Positions 1 to 10,640 of a stretch of DNA of 64,000 nucleotides are shown piece after piece. The notes beneath the pieces were generated by a model, which searched no databases, was not told the origin of the DNA, and was given only the letters and a program-made list of their open reading frames with translations. A program made the position numbers and the translations under genes. Position 1 is the first letter of the stretch; each line of letters opens with the position of its first letter. Source of the stretch: Paratinospora sagittata (Eukaryota > Streptophyta > Magnoliopsida > Ranunculales > Menispermaceae); the NCBI GenBank assembly GCA_035771175.1, contig CM069611.1:18363366-18427365 (forward strand), read 5' to 3'.

Positions 1-400
1 TGTGATCAGAGAAGACCTCAAACTGTTTACCATATAGGTAATGATGCCATAGCCAGTGCAATTACTACAGGTTCAAGTTCCAAGTCATGTGTTGGTAATT
101 GGCCTCATGAATCTTCAGTTGCCTAGAGGCATATGCGACAACTTGGCCTTCTTGCATTAGTACGGCACCTAAGCCCTGGAGAGAGGCGTCGGTGTATAGT
201 AAAAATTCAAGTGCATTTCTTGGAGTGATTAGTATTGGTGCTGTCGTGAGGCGCTTTTTCAATTTCTGAAATGATGTTTCACAGGTGGGATTCCAAATGA
301 ATCGTACGTCTTTCCTAGTGAGCTTTGTCATAGGTTCAGCAATCTTTGAGAAGTCCTTGATGAAGCATCTATAATAGCCAGCCAAACCAAGAAAACTCAT
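1..400 (-). pseudogene. E0 RT C-terminus and RNase H fragment
   Basis: The stretch starts in the RT connection region ([17 protein letters not shown]) and runs into RNase H ([17 protein letters not shown], then [15 protein letters not shown]). RNase H would degrade the RNA strand during reverse transcription in virus-like particles. The first catalytic Asp of the TDAS motif is present. A frameshift near 90 spoils the reading after HEANY, and the rest of the domain lies outside the window. It follows the RT fragment directly, as in an undivided pol polyprotein. Confidence 0.8.
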
Positions 401-1303
401 AATTTGAGTAACAGTGGTAGGCTGCCTCTAGTTTAAAACCGCTTCAACCTTAGATGGGTCCACCTCAATGCCATTGCCTAAAACCACATGGCCTAGGAAT
501 TGAACTCACTTCGCCGAAAATTCGCACTTACCCAACTTTGCATACAACTGGTGGCTTTTCAATGTCCGGAGGACTATCTTTAGATGTATCTTATGGTCTT
601 CTTCGGTTGAGGAATATATCAAGATATCGTCCACAAAAAGCACCACAAATCGGTCTAAGTATAACCTGAAGATGCGGTTCATCAAATCCATGAATGTAGA
701 AAGTGCATTTGTTAGACCGAACGGCATGATCAAGAACTCGTAGTGACTGTACCGAGTTCTGAATGTCGTCTTGGTAATGTCTGAATCTCGGATCCAGAGT
801 TGGTGATAACCGGATCGTAAATCAATCTTAGAGAAGTATTTGGCATCTCTAAGTTGGTCGAACAAGTCATCGATCCTGGGCAACGGGTATCTGTTCGAAA
901 TGGGGACGTTATTCAGCTTGCGATAGTCGATGCAAAGGCGTAACGAACCATCCTTTTTGCGAACAAACAGAACTAGAGCGCCCCAGGGTGATGAACTTTT
1001 TCTGATGAAGCCATTACTCTCTAATTCCTTCAGTTGTTTGTCCAATTCGACTAGCTCGACATTTGACATTCTGTATGGTGGAATTGAGAAAGGCCCGGTC
1101 CCAGGTATGAGATTGATTTCAAAATCGAATTCCCTAACCAGAGGTAGACCAGGAAGGTCGTTTGGAAAAACTGTTGGGAATTCAGATATTACCGGGACAT
1201 CGTGTACTTCGAGAGGGTAGAGTGCTGGTGATTCATTTTCATCACCAAGGGATAGAGCTCGAAGCTGTGCCTTGAGAAGTGCAGCAGTCGAGTTGTGTAT
1301 CTA
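401..1303 (-). pseudogene. E0 reverse transcriptase
   Basis: A gypsy reverse transcriptase, best preserved between 506 and 1069. Visible motifs are the fingers segment [20 protein letters not shown], the palm DLRSGYHQL with its catalytic Asp, [12 protein letters not shown], and the catalytic FVDDILIYS box, which is intact here while E3 has FVGD. Stops interrupt it at about 506 (CEFSAK followed by TGA), about 450, and about 1303 in the protease-RT linker. The enzyme would copy element RNA to cDNA. The catalytic box is better kept than in E3 but the polyprotein is not open. Confidence 0.85.
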
Positions 1304-1680
1304 TTTCCTTGTTCCCTGAATCTTGACAAACTCCCCCATGAGCAAGGTTAACTGAACTTGCTTCTTCATACAATCGATCTTTGCATTCAGTGGTGTGAGC
1401 CAGTCCATGTCGAAGATGATGTCGAAGTCTTCAATGTCCATCACAAGAAGATCTGCATATATTATCTATTCTGACATTCGAAGCTCACATCGAGAACACT
1501 GCAATTTCACGTCAGTACCAGATCCTAAAGGTGATGTAACATGGAGTGTGATTTTTGTGGGTTCAGGATGCAACCCTAAAATTCTTATCAATGCAGACGG
1601 TATAAAAGAATGCGTAACACCCGAATCGAACAAGACATGCACCATTGTATTGAACAAGGGAAATGTACCTTCGACTACAT
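1304..1680 (-). pseudogene. E0 retropepsin-like protease fragment
   Basis: A Ty3/gypsy aspartic protease. The active-site loop is [15 protein letters not shown] (D-S-G variant of D-T/S-G), followed by [13 protein letters not shown] and, after a TAG stop at about 1466, the segment [10 protein letters not shown] typical of the protease C-terminal half. The enzyme would cleave the Gag-Pol precursor. The upstream end is lost at 1680, where LTR sequence begins, so gag is absent. The in-frame stop shows it cannot give a full product. Confidence 0.8.
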
Positions 1681-1915
1681 TTCGTTCCCACCTTTAAATT
1701 GGACACTTGATGTTCTGCGCTCTATGTCGGGCAGTAGCTCTGCACCATACCAGTGGAGAGTCTAAAAATATAGAGGGAGTGTGCCCAAGGAGTAGGGAGA
1801 CAGGTGGAAAAGTTGGTGTGAGAAATGAGGGGGAGGGGGCCCCCTTTTATAGGAAAATGGCATGCCCGAACGTTCGGGTACTGCCCTTTTTTTTGTGTAA
1901 ACCAGGGCTATTACA
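1681..1915 (-). repeat. E1 3' LTR, truncated
   Basis: About 235 bases matching the right-hand part of the 5' LTR at 10235-10550, ending in TTACA (TGTAATA on the minus strand, the LTR start). It keeps the U3 region with the perfect palindrome CCCGAACGTTCGGG (1868-1881) and a TATA box read on the minus strand (TATAAAAGG, about 1843-1852). Sequence before TTTCGTTCCC is replaced by E0 protease sequence, so R/U5 is gone. Confidence 0.85.
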
Positions 1916-1931
1916 GTCTACCCCCCTTAAA
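1916..1931 (-). other. E1 polypurine tract
   Basis: Read on the minus strand this is TTAAGGGGGGTAGAC, immediately before the LTR start TGTAATA. It is the primer site for plus-strand DNA synthesis and fixes the 3' LTR boundary. The same tract occurs in E3 (51233-51249) and E4 (63808-63824). Confidence 0.85.
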
Positions 1932-1951
1932 ATAAATTTTCCATTGAAATT

Positions 1952-2499
1952 TTAGTCCATGCAGTCATGATTGTTGCCTTTGTGAGATTCACGGCCTTGA
2001 TCATCTTCCATTAGATCAGGGTATTGCTGGTAAAGTCCTGGAATTATACTTTGGCCTGTGGAATTCTCGACATCATCAAACAATGGAGAGAAAATGGAAT
2101 TGGATTTCTTCACAAAAGGTTCCGACATTTGCTTGACAGATGATGGTATAGGGCAGTGCGAGTTGTTGCTTTTAGAAGAAGTAGATTAAGTGGGGGAATG
2201 TTTTTACATGTTGTTGCCTGAATTCGCCCGCCTGGTAGTTTTGATAGGAGATCCTGCCAGGATGTGGAGCCTGGATTGTTTCGGGCAATTTCATCACGAT
2301 ATAATCATATACGTTCTGGCCAAGGGGTTTGGAGCTGCTGAGGTGAGGGAGTTGGTGATGTATAGAAGCTGTGGGTTGCTTCTAGACTTGAAGGGCTCCC
2401 CCGAGGTTGCCAAGAAGGCAATGGTGTATATGGTTCTTGACTCATATTTGTGCTATCAGGAGACATCTGCATTTTTGTAATGAGATTTGACTTTGACAC
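1952..2499 (-). pseudogene. E1 3' accessory ORF (decayed)
   Basis: Conserved counterpart of the open 172-residue ORF in E3 (51267-51785) and of the partial ORF in E4. Read with frame changes it shows MQMS near the start, a Ser/Thr/Pro-rich stretch (SPTPSPQQ), a central SWQDLLSKLPGGRIQATT motif, SVKQM, and an acidic tail ending before a stop at 1952. No domain I know matches. It lies between the end of pol and the polypurine tract. Stops break it in this copy. Retention of the same residues across copies suggests real coding history, but a function cannot be assigned. Confidence 0.65.
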
Positions 2500-2559
2500 A
2501 ATTATGGTTGTACAAGAATAATTTCATTGATAAGTGAAAAGTACAATATATCACAACAT

Positions 2560-3447
2560 CAATTATTGTTGGAAAAATTCGGGGTATCTATGTTTGATTT
2601 TATCTTCAAACTCTAGAGGTTGTCTTCGCTTGTTGGTGTAGCTCTTTTGTCGAATCTGTGCCACACGAAGTCCCTCCTTTACTAATATGATTTCCTAAAA
2701 AATGTCTTGAACTAGTTCTGGCCCCAATTACGGTAGATCTGCCATGTCTAACCAGCATACCGGAGATCAGCAAGGGTGACTATAGAGAGCCTCGTATAGT
2801 GCCATGCCAATACTGGATTGGTAGCTGTTGTTGGATGCAAATTCAGCCATATTTAAGTATTTACCCCATCCGTTGTGAAAGTTCAGTATGCAACATCGTA
2901 ACATGTCCTCTAAAATTTGGATCAAACGCTCTTACTGCTTGTCGGCCTGTGGGTGAAAAGTTATGCTCATGGTAATCTTGGAGCCCATTCTATTGTGGAA
3001 GCTTTGCCAAAACTTTGATATGAATCGAGGGTCTCAATCAGATACGATCGTGAGTGGTATGCCAAGGAGGTGTATGATCTCTTTTTCATACCATTCGGCT
3101 AGCTTGGCAAGGTTATCCGTGAACTTTATTTGTAAAAAGTGTCCATACTTTGTAAGTTTGTCAATGATAACTCAAATTGCATCCTGCCCTTTATTATTTC
3201 TAGGTAAGGCAGTAACAAAGTTCATTGCTATGTCCTCCCACTTCCATTCTCCAATAGGTAAAGGCTGGAGGAGGCCGGAAGGAAGTCTGCAATCCGCCTT
3301 TACTTGTTGGCAAATGAGACATCGAGCAACATAGTCTGGAATAGCCTTTTTTATTCCAGAGAACCAAAATTGTCGCTTGACATCTTTGTACAGTTTGCCT
3401 CCCCCAGGATCCATAGCGAACCTCGAGCAATGTATTTCGGTGAGCAC
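2560..3447 (-). pseudogene. E1 integrase, chromodomain deleted
   Basis: The N-terminal zinc-binding region shows CLICQQVKA (the C-x2-C pair), but the usual HPG histidine is Asp (MDPGGGKLY). The first catalytic Asp of the core (MDFVTALP in E3) is Asn here (IAMNFVTALP). Further down the frame is broken by stops. Near 2608 a deletion joins the pre-chromodomain segment (KRRQPLEF) straight to the last residues of pol (KIKHRYPEFF), removing the chromodomain that E3 still shows at 51930-52160. Integrase would insert cDNA and the chromodomain would guide it to marked chromatin. This copy could do neither. Confidence 0.8.
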
Positions 3448-3537
3448 TTCTTTCTGAACTTAAGGATCGTTTGGTAGGCACAAACGATTTTTGTAGAAAT
3501 CTGCCACATCATTGGAGACCGACCAGTGGGGAAGGTC

Positions 3538-4245
3538 CTATCCGCTAAAGTTGAGTTCTCTTTTCTCTATTAACATGAGGTTGTTGGCTTGAGCAACTGA
3601 GATTTTTTGAATAAGCTCATAGTTGGCAGTTAATTGGAAGAGTCTTGATTTTCCTCCCTCCTCAATGAGTTGTAAGTTGCAATTCTCCATCTCGGTAGCA
3701 AACTTCCCCATTTCGAAGTTGAGGGTACACGCAACAACATATGACTTTCTACTCAGGGCATCAGCCACGACGTTGGCTTTTCCCAGATGATATTGGAGCT
3801 GAAAGTCGTAGATTTTCAAAAATTCCAACCATCTTCTTTGGCATAGGTTTAGGTCTCTCTGAGTATAGATGTACTTGAGGCTTTTGTGATCTGAGAAGAC
3901 CTCGAACCGCTCACCGTATACGTAGTGGCGCCATAACTTTAATGAGAATACGATAGTTGCAAGTTCCAAGTCGTGCGCCAGATAATTACCCTCATGGATC
4001 TTTAGTTGTCTAGAAGCATATGCAACGACTTGGCCATCTTGCATTAGTACTACACCTAAGCCTTGGAGAAAGGCATCGATGTATAATGACAATCCAACTC
4101 CATTTCTTGGAGTGATTAGTATTGGTGCTATCATGAGACACCTTTTCAATTCCTGAAATGATGATTCATAGGCTGCGTTCCAGATGAATCGTATGTCTTT
4201 TCGAGTGAGTTTGGTCATAGGTTCAACAATCTTGGAGAAGTCCAT
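3538..4245 (-). pseudogene. E1 RNase H domain
   Basis: A 235-residue open stretch covering the end of RT (DFSKIVEPMTKLTRKDIRFI), then RNase [61 protein letters not shown] and the tail [12 protein letters not shown]. Compared with E0, the catalytic Asp of TDAS remains but its neighbours changed (IDAF). It is the best-kept piece of this pol and ends just before the integrase zinc-finger region. A stop at its upstream end separates it from RT. Confidence 0.85.
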
Positions 4246-5094
4246 GATGAAATGTCTATATTAGCCAGCCAAACCGAGGAAACTCCAAATTTAAGCAATA
4301 GTAGTAAGTTGCTTCCAGTTTAATACCGCTTCAACTTTTGAAGGATCTACTTTGATACCATTGCCTAAAAGTACATGACCTAGGAATTGAACTTTTTTTG
4401 ACCAAAATTTGCACTTACTCAACTTTGCATATAACTGGTGGTGTCTTAAGGTCTGGAGGACAATCCTCAGGTGCGTCATATGATCTTCCACTGCTGGTGA
4501 ATACACCAATATATCATCTTCAAAGACAACCGCGAATTGATCTAAATATGGTTTGAAGATACGATTCATCAGATCCATGAAAGCTGTAGGTGCGTTAGTT
4601 AGACTGAATGATATGACTAGGAACTCATAATGACCAAACCGAGTTTTGAAAGTTGTTTTATTGTCGTCCGACTCTCTGATTCGGAGTTGATGATAGTCGG
4701 ATCATAAATCAATCTTAGAGAAGTATTTTGCATCTCTAAGTTGGTCGAATAACTCACCGATCCTGGGCAATGGGTATTTGTTCTTGATGGTTACATTATT
4801 CAACTTGCGATAGTCGATGCAAAGTCATAACGAACCATCCTTTTTTTGAACGAATAGAACTGGAGCACCCCAAGGTGATAACCTTTTTTTGATGAAGCCT
4901 GTACTATCCAATTCCTTCAGTTGTCTATCCAACTCAACCAGCTGGATGTTGGACATTCTATTTGGTGGAATTGAAATGGGTTCGGTTTCCAGTACCAGTT
5001 TGATCTCAAAGTCAAATTCCTGAACCAAGGGTAGGCCAGGAAGGTCATTTAGAAATACCATTCGAAATTCAGATATGAATTCGATGTCATGCAC
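4246..5094 (-). pseudogene. E1 reverse transcriptase (frameshifted)
   Basis: Two readable blocks. The upstream one (4825-5094) has NRMSNIQLVELDRQLKELD and SPWGAPVLFVQKKDGSL. The downstream one (4291-4578) has [15 protein letters not shown] and the catalytic box [11 protein letters not shown], where a Val is replaced by Glu but both Asp residues remain. The palm region between them, about 4580-4820, is interrupted by frameshifts. It lies between protease and RNase H as expected for gypsy pol. Confidence 0.82.
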
Positions 5095-5217
5095 ATCGAG
5101 AGGGTATGGTGGTGGTGGCTCATTATCGTCACTAATGGATAGAGATTGGAGTTTTGCTTTGAGGAGTGAGACAGTTGAGCTGTGAATCTGTTTTCGGGTG
5201 CCTTGGATCTTGAATAT

Positions 5218-5598
5218 TTATCTGGTAGGTAAGGTTATCAGAACTTGCTTATTTAGGCAATTGATCTTAGCGTTTAGCGATATCAGCCAGTACATGCCGA
5301 GAATGATGTCAAAGTCTTCTATGTCCATGAACAAGAGATCTGTATGGATTATCTGTCCTGACATTCTAAATTCACATCTAGAACATTTCTCGTTAATGTC
5401 AGTACCAGGTCCTATTGGTGTTGAGACATAGATAGTGAAGTTGGCTGGTTCAAGTTGCAAGCCTAATTGTGCTACCAATGTAGAAGATATAAAAGAATGT
5501 GCGGAACCTGAATCAAATAATACATGTACCATTGTATTGAACAAGGGAAATATACCTTCCACCACATTCTTATCATCTGGAAGAGGTTGCTGGGCCAC
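5218..5598 (-). pseudogene. E1 aspartic protease
   Basis: A 126-residue open stretch beginning at the gag-protease linker (AQQPLPDDKNVVEGIFPLF), then the active-site loop VLFDSGSAHSFISSTLVAQL with D-S-G, and [15 protein letters not shown], where the usual GMDWL has Tyr instead of Asp. It would process Gag-Pol. Gag lies upstream and RT downstream. The piece is open by itself but its neighbours are broken. Confidence 0.85.
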
Positions 5599-5599
5599 A

Positions 5600-6883
5600 A
5601 CATAGGCTCTTCCTTGCTGCCTTTGTCCCTGGTTTTGGTGGTTCTACCTGGGCTGGGAGTTTGTAGCAGGTGGGGTTTGTTGGACTGGATTTGCTGGAAT
5701 AGGCTGTTACGGTTGTGGAAAATGGGCAAATAGCCTTTTTACGTGCCCCTGTTGGCCACAATTGTAACAAGTCAACCTCTAATGGTTAGGCACTTGTTGT
5801 TGGTTCAGTTGGACGTGCTAATTATGGCGTTTTTGGCCACCACCTCTGCTATTGCCATTGCAACGACCTCCCCCGTCATTGCGACCTCCTCTGTTCTGAT
5901 TTTGAAAACCCTGTTGGCCAGGGTTAAAAGTTTAAGTCTCAGGTGCAGTGGCCTCTTGCTTTTGCACGGGGACTAGGAAGGTTGGGTTTGGATTATAATA
6001 GGGCTTCTTCCTGTTGCCATGCTGGGAAACATTTTCCACCCATTTTCCTCTGTTCTTGCTCCATTTTTCCTGCTCAAAGTTCATGGCCATATTGACTAGC
6101 TCCCTATAATTCTTGAGCTCCAAGATTGACAGGGCCCGTCGAATGTCTGCACGAAGGCCATTATAGAATTTCTCAGCCTTATCTCGCTCTGTTGAGATGG
6201 TAGAGAAAGAGAAGACCGATAGTTCCTTAAACTTGACAGCATACTCTCGGACAATCATGCTGCCATGGTAAAGCCTGGCAAACTCCTGGCGTCTTTTCCT
6301 CTTCACTGCGCCAGGGAAGTACTTATCAATGAACAGTGACTCGAATTCTAACCAAGTCACATTTGCTACATTGACCCTTGGGTCTTTTTTTACTGTTATC
6401 CACCAAGTGTTAGCTCCACCAACAAGTTGGTAGGAAGCAAGTGGAATTTTTCGACTCTCGTCGACTCCCATAGCCTCAAGAGCCTTTTTTGACTCGTCAA
6501 GCCATTTCTGCGCTTCATCCGCATCAATGGTGCAGAAAAGGTAAGGAGCTGTAGCCTCTTATATTTCGTGATCTGGTATGTTTGGCTCTCCGACCCAGGT
6601 CGAACCACTGCCTGGACAGTGATCACCTAGTTGGTCGCAGTCTCACGGAAGACCGTTTGTATAGTCACATTCATCGCCTCTATGAATTCGACAAAAAAGT
6701 GTTTCATGCCTGAAGGCATGATGAAGGGTGTAGGTTGAGGTGGCACTGCTTGTCCAGAAGTGGTGGCAGTGTCGTGTGCGGCCTACTTTTTCCTAGGAGG
6801 CGGCGGTTCCTGATTATGTGTCTCAGGAGGTGCCTCCTCTGTCGGACGGACTATACGTGGCCTTTTTTTTTCCGCGATTGCAT
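5600..6883 (-). pseudogene. E1 Gag (capsid and zinc knuckle)
   Basis: The likely start codon at 6883-6881 matches the Gag start of E3 (MQ then a basic Arg-Pro segment), but an A-run right after it shifts the frame. The capsid-type domain is open from 6471 to 5932, with GGANTWWITVKKDP, FESLFIDKYFP, FARLYHGSMIVREYAVKF and FYNGLRADIRRAL, matching the plant retrotransposon gag domain. A zinc knuckle follows near 5735-5770 (CYNCGQQGHVKRLF), whose last Cys is Phe. Gag would form the particle that packages element RNA. The last 300 bases are Gln/Pro/Gly-rich and frameshifted. Confidence 0.85.
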
Positions 6884-7678
6884 TTTTCTCAATGGTAAAG
6901 AGAAAAAAAATAGAACTCTACTTCAGGACATGTAGTCAAGTATAGTGATATAATATTCTCAACAATTCATAAGTTTGAGACTTCTCTAATTATAAAACCA
7001 TCTATTTTTCTAGGTATGGTGTAAGGTTTTTAATGCGGAATCAAAAACTTTCATGTGCTCGTATGTTTGGACAAGGGATAAAACAAGGTTGGAGTGTTTG
7101 TATAATAATTATAAAGTCTTGGAAGTATTTCAAATATTTTGTTTTTGGTTTTATGAACATACTTACTTTTTTTTTAAAAATCCATACGAGTCATAGAAAT
7201 TCTGAGACTAGCCGCGACAAATGCCCTAGTCTAGCGTTCTATCGCATTCTTATGTGTTCAAACACCTTTCCGACCGCCTTTCTGATTATTATCTGAATTC
7301 TTGTGTCCCATACCACATGAATTTGGTAATAAGGGGTACAACCAAGTTAAGTTGTATGAACACAGTCTCTAAAAAAAATATCGATTGGAGAGGAGTTCCC
7401 TAATAGTATCGTCCGAGTGTACTCATCTCATACCGTGTAATCCTAGTGATAATCTTAGTGATTCAACTTTCCTAGATGTTTTCCACACAAGGTCATGGGT
7501 TTTCTTATTTCTAAAGTTTAATTTGGTATTTACCAATTTTGTTGTGTCTCATACCACTCCAAAGTTAGCGATACGAAAGAAAATAATGGTTGTAAGTCGG
7601 CCCACCAAACATAGTCTCAAATAAAAAAAAACCATTTCATTCATAAAAAAAAATATTACAATGCTAGTAATTGTTTTT
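6884..7678 (-). other. E1 spacer between ORF0 and gag, with three 120-bp subrepeats
   Basis: About 800 bases without a usable frame. A motif (TCYCATACC and flanks) recurs at about 7305, 7425 and 7545, a spacing of 120 bases. The equivalent spacer in E3 has the same motif at about 56921, 57039 and 57163. It is AT-rich. Conservation of the arrangement in two diverged copies suggests a leader, packaging or translation-control segment, but that is inference. Confidence 0.6.
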
Positions 7679-8893
7679 CTAATTTTCCTGCCTACTGCTC
7701 CGCCTAGTTCTCCTACTAGTCGCAGAGTGATCACTAGAAGAAGGTTGAGAGACGTTATGTTGTTCTTCTAAGGCTTGAATTATGTGTTTCATAATTCTAA
7801 ACTCATCACGCATTTGATTAAAATGTGACATAATAGTTTGAAATTGATCATCCCTGTTGGCTGACTAGCCCCTAAGGGGAGGGTAGGCCAGTTGTCCTAT
7901 CGATGGTGGGTAGGTTGTGGGCATTGTTTGAAATTGTTGGTTGGTTGGCTGACCCATTGGTGGAGGGTAGTTGGGTTGATTATATGAGTTTCCCAAACTG
8001 GAACTTCTTGGAAGGTTGAATTTGCTTGAGTCGGAAAGTCTTGAAAAAGTGGACTCATCGGGGGGTATCATGTCTTCTGAAGTTTGGTGCAGCCCAATTT
8101 TGAGGTGGTTGGTTCGTAGGAAATTGTGGAGTCGATTGGTAGGGCACTTTCTGAATCAAAATCCCTTAAGATGTCATATTCCCTTAGGCCGGGGGGTTCC
8201 AGAATGGTGAATTTACTGGAACTCCCTGTCCGTCGAGATCTGTATTGGGTTGGTCAAAATTTCCTTCTTGGTTCTCAAAGATGTGGGGTAGGTAGATGAT
8301 AATTCCTTTGTCTAGGCAATATAAAACAAGGAGTTGAGCCCTTGTCATCATGCCCCTACTCACCACTTCGGGAAGTATATTATCCACCACAATCTTCCCT
8401 AGGTTGCAAGGTTTGGTCTTAAGAGTGTATTTGCGAGGCGAACATATTTTTTGTCAATGTATGCCATCAGAATGAGGGAGGTGAACAGTTGTTTCTTTGA
8501 TTTTGCGATTTCCGCAACGGCCTAGGATTCATGGGGATTTATGATCTTGGTTCCTATGGGGATTTTCACTAGTCAGGCAATAACTTCGATGTTGACAGAA
8601 ATTGTCACTCCCTTTACCTGTGTCTCCAAGATAGGGGTATTTTCGTCTTCCTGGAGTCCCGCAATACTGATGTTGTCGTAAAACCACCTGACCAAGTTGA
8701 GAGAGACATAACCCTCAATATTAGTTATGTTTAGCCACCCTAGTTTCACGAGCTTGTTGTAAAGGATTGGGCGTAAGCGAGGATTCTTCATGTTTATGTT
8801 CCTCATTAAAACAACTTTTCGATTGTGAAGGTCCGTTAGTCTTGTGAAAACCTATTCCTGACTACTGGAAGTCGTTCCTTCACTAGCGGCCAT
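7679..8893 (-). pseudogene. E1 ORF0, accessory ORF upstream of gag (plant transposon-protein-like)
   Basis: Starts at ATG 8893-8891 (MAASEGTTSSSQE, then a stop), matching MASSEGTTFGSRE of E3. The next block (8573-8806) has LRPILYNKLVKLGWLNIT, LETQVKGVTISVNIEVIA, and the following one (8184-8390) NILPEV and RAQLLVLYCLDKGIII. The tail is Pro/Gln/Asn-rich (7865-8071) and ends in a basic Ser/Arg segment (SRRTRRSSRQEN) before a stop at 7679. The layout resembles the plant-specific 'putative plant transposon protein' domain followed by a low-complexity tail. Several stops make it a pseudogene. It sits between the 5' LTR and gag, an unusual place in this lineage. Confidence 0.6.
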
Positions 8894-9047
8894 TGTCTTG
8901 CTGAAAGGAAGATAAAATTTGTAAAGTGCATAAAAATATATTCCTGAAATTTTTAAGTTTTATGCTTTACCCTTTGGACAATATTTTCCACTTTCCTCTT
9001 GATGTTTATGCCAGCATTTGATCTAATTTCTCATTGGCAACAAATTA

Positions 9048-9151
9048 TATACATATCTATATATATTTATATATCGTAAATCTTAACTATATAGATATAG
9101 AGTTACATATATATATTAGCAACAGTATATATATATATATATATATATATT
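9048..9151. repeat. AT-rich microsatellite in the E1 leader
   Basis: Runs of (TA)n, longest near 9128-9150, between the 5' LTR and ORF0. The equivalent place in E3 (58860-59080) is also TA-rich, so this is a family feature rather than chance. Confidence 0.85.
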
Positions 9152-9190
9152 ATTTTTCTCCTAAGTGGGGGCTTTAGGCGGGCCGTGGAC

Positions 9191-10355
9191 TCTCACACCC
9201 CGCCTGGACTCACCTAAACTAGCGGGACACTCACAGGTGGGGTGCGAATGCATTATAACAGTTATCTAGTGTGCAGGTACAAAATTCAAGTACAAATTTG
9301 ATTTCATTAAATTCAGAATATATTTTGTACAGAATGTAGGCAGTCTGGAACTGCCAATATTAAGGGAACATCCTCCAAAAAATCTCGCTAACGGTACAAA
9401 AATGAGGGCCCAAAACACCTCCGTCCAATCCACCCTAGACTCTTGTAAAATGGTTAGCGACGAGATGAGTTGTTACCCAATGGGTAAAATAGTTCGTGAA
9501 TATAACAATTAATAAAGAAGACATCATAATAATACATCACATATATACAACATAGCATCATAAACAGTGCAACATAGCTTGACATGTAATTATACATAAC
9601 ACCATCTCGTAATGGCTCTGTGACCATATATCGCCCTAGGTTCAAGTATAAATGTCCATCTCCAGGTAATCCTGGGTTCACATTGTATGTCCATCTCTAG
9701 GGGAAACAAAAATAAAAGAAGGCATAGTTGCACCAATAAATAATTCTTAGGTCACAGACCACTTACGTCCCTAGGTGGTTATTATTTTATGTATGATGAC
9801 TATGCATGTGCATGTCCAATCTTTACTTATATTAGACAGGATTTGGTAGCGTCTGGTGATGCTTATCAGTGTTATCATTACCGCGTGCATTGTTAGGTTG
9901 TCCGGTATAACTTATACAAGCATACAACTTTCAATAGGACCACCATACCAGTCTCCAGGTCGATAGGAACACGAGGTCCCGCTTAAAGATCAAGTCTTCT
10001 AGAGCAGCAAGCTGCCTCTCGTCCCCTATTAAAAGTTATTGAGGGCAAGACTAAGTTTGGTTTAATCAAATTGACCACTGATCTGGCGTAGTACCAGTGT
10101 AATACGTGGACTCCAAATATTAAGGCATAAGTATGACATGTATGAACATTATACACAATAATGCAGTGTATGTAAAAAATAGACATAATGATAAATGAAT
10201 GAAAACTTTATGAAAAGTTATACGATACGCAAACCTATGTTTCGTTCCCACCTTCAAATTGAACACTTGATGTTCTGCACTCTTTGTCGGGCATCGGCTC
10301 CGCACTATACCAGTGGAGTCTCTAAGAGAAAGAGTCTCAAAATAGAGAGAGAGCC

Positions 10356-10386
<31 letters not shown>

Positions 10387-10550
10387 CCTCAAAAGAGGGA
10401 GAGAGGGTGCCCAAGGAGTGAGGAGAGAGGTAGAGAAGTTGGTGTGAGAAATGAGGCGAAGGGGGCCCCTTTTATAGAAAAAAGGGGTGCCCGAACGTTC
10501 GGGAACTGCCCAATTTTATTTAATTTTTTTTGTAAACCAGGGGTATTACA
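9191..10550 (-). repeat. E1 5' LTR (about 1360 bp)
   Basis: Begins TCTCACACCCCGCCTGG (family consensus TGTCACACC, so one terminal base is changed) and ends GGGGTATTACA. It aligns with the LTRs of E3 and E4 and contains the recurrent blocks ATAGTTCGTGAATATAACAA, ATCGCCCTAGGTTCA and CAGGATTTGGTAGCGTCTGG. Read on the minus strand it starts TGTAATACC. The internal side joins GTCCACGGCCCGCC directly, so the primer-binding site seen in E3 is missing in E1. A GA microsatellite lies at 10360-10386. Confidence 0.88.
10466..10504 (-). promoter_or_regulatory. E1 LTR core promoter: TATA box with upstream palindrome
   Basis: On the minus strand the perfect 14-base palindrome CCCGAACGTTCGGG (10491-10504) is followed about 15 bases later by CTATAAAAGGGG (10466-10476), a standard plant TATA box. 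Position in U3 fits a retroelement promoter. E4 carries about five related palindromes in the same place. Confidence 0.6.
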
Positions 10551-10555
10551 TGTGG

Positions 10556-10640
10556 CTTGAGTCCCACTCAAACTCTCCACCTCAAGGTTGGGGGCACTTG
10601 CCCCCTAACCTCTAAACCAACCCACCGTTGGTTTCAAAAT
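10556..10640 (-). other. Possible tRNA-derived SINE fragment
   Basis: The minus strand reads TGGGTTGGTTTAGAGGTTAG, with a good pol III box A (TGGTTTAGAGG), and about 35 bases later AGTTTGAGTGG, a weak box B. A GC hairpin (GGGGGC...GCCCCC) lies between. It separates the E1 LTR end from the hAT coding remains. No A-tail or target duplication is seen, so this is tentative. Confidence 0.25.

Larger units (their letters stand above)
1..1680 (-). mobile_element. E0: internal fragment of a Tekay-like Ty3/gypsy retrotransposon
   Basis: Reading the minus strand from 1680 down to 1 gives protease, reverse transcriptase and RNase H in the normal gypsy order, continuing past the left window edge. The encoded residues are closer to element E3 (53600-55240) than to neighbour E1, so E0 and E3 look like one subfamily. 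At about 1680 the protease reading stops abruptly and LTR sequence of E1 begins, so the upstream half (gag, 5' LTR) is missing. Several in-frame stops show it is dead. Lineage is inferred from RT motifs and from the LTR and chromodomain of its relatives. Confidence 0.85.
1681..10550 (-). mobile_element. E1: degenerate Tekay-like Ty3/gypsy element with two accessory ORFs
   Basis: Minus-strand order from right to left: 5' LTR (9191-10550), ORF0, spacer, gag, protease, RT, RNase H, integrase, 3' ORF, polypurine tract, and the first part of the 3' LTR (1915 down to 1681). The rest of the 3' LTR and the left target duplication are lost at the junction with E0. E1 is more diverged than E0 or E3: almost every domain has stops or frameshifts and the chromodomain is deleted. 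The right end abuts tgtgg at 10551. The element is dead and probably older than E3. Confidence 0.88.
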
